From Pseudomonas sp. RC10 (lineage in GTDB: Bacteria > Pseudomonadota > Gammaproteobacteria > Pseudomonadales > Pseudomonadaceae): a DNA stretch of 64,000 nucleotides. The stretch lies in the NCBI RefSeq assembly GCF_038397775.1, contig NZ_CP151650.1, positions 2,976,001-3,040,000 of the forward strand. The letters are read 5' to 3'. A program made the translations under genes and the position numbers. This document shows positions 61,133 through 64,000 of this stretch, one piece after another (the first letter of the stretch is position 1; each line of letters starts with the position of its first letter). The notes beneath the pieces were generated by a model. That model searched no databases. It was not told where the DNA came from and saw nothing but the letters and a program-made list of their open reading frames with translations.

Positions 61133-62431
61133 TCAGATTTCCAACATTCCAGACATTTCGGACCGCAGTATCGACCCCGAGCCCGTCTGCTCGGGGGTAA
61201 TGAGTTGGTCGGTCAGCAGGTCAAAAGGCACGACCCATAAACGCAGATCTTCAGTGAAGTAAAAGGGGGCCAGTGCTTGCGTGAAGCGGTCATGTTTCGG
61301 GTAAACCAGAACCAGATCCCCCTTGCCCTCCAAATAGCGTTGACCGTAGGCGAAGAGCTGATACAGATCACTCTGTTTCAGTCCGTATTTATTGTCACGG
61401 TCGGTTTGGTCGAGCAGCTTCCATTTCGCGTCAAGCACCCACCTGACACCTTCATGTTCGAGTATGAAGTCTGGTCTGAGTTGAAACAGCGGTTGTCCCT
61501 GATGTGAGCAAAGTGAATGCCGGGCGGGCTGTGGCGTTAACCTGGCTGCTGAGGTCAGTGATCGCCTCAACACAGCTTCGAGGTAGCGCTCGAACAGTTT
61601 TTCCATAGGGAACAACACGCTGATGCCGTGCCAGTTTCCATGCACCGACAGCGGCGACAGTTCGCCCAGAATCAGTTCGCACCAAGGTTTGATTGGCGTG
61701 TAGTGCGTCATGAGTCGGTCGGTGCGCCATCGTTTAAAGTCTTGAGGGATGTTGGTGCTCGCCGGCACCTCATGCAATAGGTGGCGCAACTCGTGGGCCA
61801 TCCGCCAGTTGTCCGGATCTCGCGTGTGTTCACACACCCGTTCCAATGCCTTGCTCAACAACCGATTCTCCGCGCCGTCGGGCTGAAAAGCGTCGTGGCG
61901 AATCTGGAATAGATGTTCTCGCCCAGGTTGCTGACGCATCTGCGCGACGACATTCAGCTGCCCGCGCAAAAACGGCTCCTGCGCTTCAACGGTACGGTAG
62001 TCGGAGCGCATACCACGTTTTACGAGATGATCCAGTGCCTGAAGAAACTGGCGCATCACCCACTCAGGGGTCGGAGTGTCAAACCGCTCAAGGCTGGCTG
62101 GACCCGCCTGGCGTACAGGTAAGTCCAGTGCGACTTGAATCATCTTTTGTAGCAGGCCCCGGCTTTCTTTCAGGCAATCGTCTCTTAGCCTGTGCTTGGG
62201 AAGTATTTCCAGGCGAGTACCGCAGGGTGTTTCGACCACCCCGACGTAGTTGTCCAGCCTGAGCGAGCGTTGGCCATTGCGCTGAACGAGCGATGCGCCA
62301 TTTTTTTTGAAACTGGCGCTGAGTTCGCATAACCAGTCGAAGGCGCTGGGAGATACCTGCGCACGGTCGAGCGAGGGCGTTACGGGTTCGAGGGTGAGCA
62401 GTGCATGCTCACGAACGGTAATGCCGGTCAC
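61133..62431 (-). CDS. mcrC: McrC, nuclease subunit of a McrBC restriction system
   Basis: 432 residues. The N-terminal ~290 residues are the McrC-type domain that contacts McrB ('DNYVGVVETPCGTRLEILPK', 'AEN RLLSKAL'). The C-terminal PD-(D/E)xK nuclease has Asp in 'LRPDFILEHEG' and the DAK of 'WVLDAKWKLLDQ'. The GTG start at 62431 overlaps the mcrB stop as GTGA. McrBC cleaves DNA carrying modified cytosines; the modification recognised depends on the McrB N-terminus, which is outside the window. Confidence 0.94.
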   Translation of the reverse strand: MTGITVREHALLTLEPVTPSLDRAQVSPSAFDWLCELSASFKKNGASLVQRNGQRSLRLDNYVGVVETPCGTRLEILPKHRLRDDCLKESRGLLQKMIQVALDLPVRQAGPASLERFDTPTPEWVMRQFLQALDHLVKRGMRSDYRTVEAQEPFLRGQLNVVAQMRQQPGREHLFQIRHDAFQPDGAENRLLSKALERVCEHTRDPDNWRMAHELRHLLHEVPASTNIPQDFKRWRTDRLMTHYTPIKPWCELILGELSPLSVHGNWHGISVLFPMEKLFERYLEAVLRRSLTSAARLTPQPARHSLCSHQGQPLFQLRPDFILEHEGVRWVLDAKWKLLDQTDRDNKYGLKQSDLYQLFAYGQRYLEGKGDLVLVYPKHDRFTQALAPFYFTEDLRLWVVPFDLLTDQLITPEQTGSGSILRSEMSGMLEI

Positions 62432-64000
62432 GGGTTGGGCGCTGCCGGTTCAGGCACCGACGGCAGCGGTGGAAGGCCTGCACGGATGACGCCTGTGTAC
62501 GCAGAAGTTCGAGTGAACGCCTCGGGATTGGTCCGCCAAGGTCTGTTGTGATCGGACACGTCAACTTTTTCGCCGAACAATTCGCTCAGGCTGACCTTGG
62601 TCTGGTAGACGAACCGGTCTGCGTGGTCTGCTTTGCGGTGATCGTTGAGCACCCATTGAATTCGCCGCCAATCCTCGAAAAAGTATTCCTGCAACAGCGG
62701 CAGTACTTGATCACGAAAAATCGAGGCCAGACGCTCCAGCGTGGGATCCTCTTTAAGAGGCAGGAAATAGGCGTGGCCCAGGCAATGATCTCGACCCAGA
62801 AGCACTTCGATGCGCTGGTTAATCACCGACAACAGGGCCTCGACATTGACACCTGGAACGTTAGCGCTCCGCAGCAAATCGGGTTGAGGCGGCATCTCCT
62901 TGAAACTAAAACGGCGGCGTAGCGCGATATCCAACCCCGTCAATGATCGGTCGGCTGTGTTCATGGTGCCGATCAGATACACATTGGACGGGACACTGAA
63001 TTGAACCTTGGAGTAGGGAAGCTGAACGTGCAACGCCTCCTTCGCCCCGGCGCGCTTTGAGGGCTCCAGCAAGGTGATCAGCTCACCGAATATACGGGAA
63101 ATATTGCCGCGGTTGATTTCATCGATGATCAGCACGTGGGGTCGCGATGTTGTGGTTTGCACCATGGGAACGGAAGGCGCCGCTTCCAGTTTCACCCCTT
63201 CATCCTGAAGCGCCTGCTGTAGCGTCGGCCAGTTGATTCGGTCTAGCGGATAGACCGTTTTCTGTGTAAGACGGACGTCCCGATTGAGCGCCAGGATGTT
63301 GAAGTCAATGTGGGATGTCAGCCAGCGCACCGGGAGCACATGGACGAAGTCCTTGCGCACAGGCGCCTCGGTGTGAGGCTCGTAACGGTATTCGTCCGTA
63401 ACGACGCCAACCCCGCAAATCGACGTTCTGCTTTTCAGGCAAAGCAGAATGTCCCCCGGCACGATCTCACGGCCGAACATTTTCAAGGCGCTTTGTTCAT
63501 TGGTGCCTAATTCGTAGGCCGGATCGCTCAGTTTGGCCTTGCGAATGTCCCCGACCTGAGGCCAGCCGATCCGTGCCTCACCCTGATCGAAGCAATAATT
63601 GCGTGTCTCGCTGTGCCCTGCGTCGTCAATGGAGATTTTCCACACCTGCGCATGGTCACGGACGCCTACTTTATTTTCGTAGGCTTTATCTCTGACAGCA
63701 TCTTCACATAGCCTGCGAAAAATGCCGGGCTCGACGTCATAGCGCACACCGCCGGTTGAGGGATCGTCGCCTTCGAGGGGCAACGCTCGTATGCCTTCGA
63801 CAAAGTCTTCGTAACTGAAGCTTTGGTGAAAGGTCACGAAGCGTACCCGCTCTTCATTAGCCAGTTCATCAAAGCGCGCCTTCAGTTTTTCTCGATCACC
63901 TGCGGCGTTTTGAAGGGTGGCAGGATCCAGAATTTCCAACGCGGCTTCGATCGTCGCATGGGTTTTGCCGGTTCCTGGAGGGCCGAACAGGATCTGATTT
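62428..64000 (-). CDS. mcrB: McrB, AAA+ GTPase subunit with inserted EVE/PUA-like segment (N-terminus off right edge)
   Basis: The frame is open to the right edge. Walker A (GPPGTGKTH) lies within the last 40 bases before the edge, so the gene continues beyond the window. Then come 'FVTFHQSFSYEDFVEGI', Walker B 'VLIIDEINRGNISRIFGEL', and the McrB signature 'GTMNTADRSLTGLDIALRRR'. Between these, about 130 residues ('ARIGWPQVGDIRKAKLSDPA', 'GDILLCLKSRTSICGVGVVT') form a beta-rich EVE/PUA-like insert that standard McrB lacks at that place. It overlaps mcrC. It assembles as a GTP-driven ring that drives the nuclease. Confidence 0.93.
   Translation of the reverse strand, partial: NQILFGPPGTGKTHATIEAALEILDPATLQNAAGDREKLKARFDELANEERVRFVTFHQSFSYEDFVEGIRALPLEGDDPSTGGVRYDVEPGIFRRLCEDAVRDKAYENKVGVRDHAQVWKISIDDAGHSETRNYCFDQGEARIGWPQVGDIRKAKLSDPAYELGTNEQSALKMFGREIVPGDILLCLKSRTSICGVGVVTDEYRYEPHTEAPVRKDFVHVLPVRWLTSHIDFNILALNRDVRLTQKTVYPLDRINWPTLQQALQDEGVKLEAAPSVPMVQTTTSRPHVLIIDEINRGNISRIFGELITLLEPSKRAGAKEALHVQLPYSKVQFSVPSNVYLIGTMNTADRSLTGLDIALRRRFSFKEMPPQPDLLRSANVPGVNVEALLSVINQRIEVLLGRDHCLGHAYFLPLKEDPTLERLASIFRDQVLPLLQEYFFEDWRRIQWVLNDHRKADHADRFVYQTKVSLSELFGEKVDVSDHNRPWRTNPEAFTRTSAYTGVIRAGLPPLPSVPEPAAPNP

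Overview
The window looks like accessory and semi-core chromosome from a fluorescent/syringae-type Pseudomonas. The sequence is GC-rich and carries many LysR regulators (eight, plus two remnants). It also has a katB-ankB pair, a phosphonoacetate-hydrolase (phnA) locus, arsenic-resistance genes, XenB- and XenA-like ene-reductases, and one Pseudomonas-type REP element. I saw no tRNA, rRNA, insertion sequence, prophage or CRISPR array. Genus is inferred from gene content and style only.

Layout. 1-9.6 kb: a LysR/MFS divergent pair, an ABC exporter, a subtilisin-like protease with an altered active site, a second MFS pump, an SDR, an orphan protein and an SRPBCC protein. 9.8-16.9 kb: a LysR gene and a tripartite RND efflux operon (adaptor, pump, outer-membrane channel), bracketed by two inverted copies of a 32-bp element. 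16.9-22.5 kb: small stress or metabolic genes (ABM monooxygenase with a truncated LysR, DUF302, SDR, GST) and LysR genes. 22.5-26.1 kb: phosphonoacetate use (transporter, PhnA, divergent LysR). 26.2-27.8 kb: arsR-arsC-arsH with no arsB pump. 27.9-29.9 kb: an RsbQ-type hydrolase overlapping a PAS histidine kinase. 31.8-34.3 kb: a CHASE4-PAS-GGDEF-EAL c-di-GMP protein.

34.4-38.9 kb: a D-amino-acid operon (DSD1-type PLP lyase, cation symporter, RidA, HAD hydrolase) with a divergent LysR and a clear operator. 39-53 kb: an electrophile/quinone-type redox region with three old-yellow-enzyme genes, an MDR quinone reductase, MFS pump, Gal80-like oxidoreductase, EthD and ABM proteins, an NmrA-like protein, two SDRs and a MarR gene with two matching operators. 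One ene-reductase gene has a strongly folded leader that covers part of its ribosome-binding site.

53-55.4 kb: periplasmic catalase katB, with an unusual distal-haem residue, and ankB. 55.4-60 kb: a polar amino acid/amine ABC transporter with a PuuB-like FAD oxidase and an Lrp regulator. 60.2-61.1 kb: an epoxide-hydrolase-like protein. 61.1-64 kb: a McrBC restriction system whose McrB carries an inserted EVE/PUA-like segment; it runs off the right edge.

Shared themes are efflux, detoxification of electrophiles and oxidants, and use of unusual carbon, nitrogen or phosphorus sources. Most modules are paired with a divergent or tandem LysR regulator.
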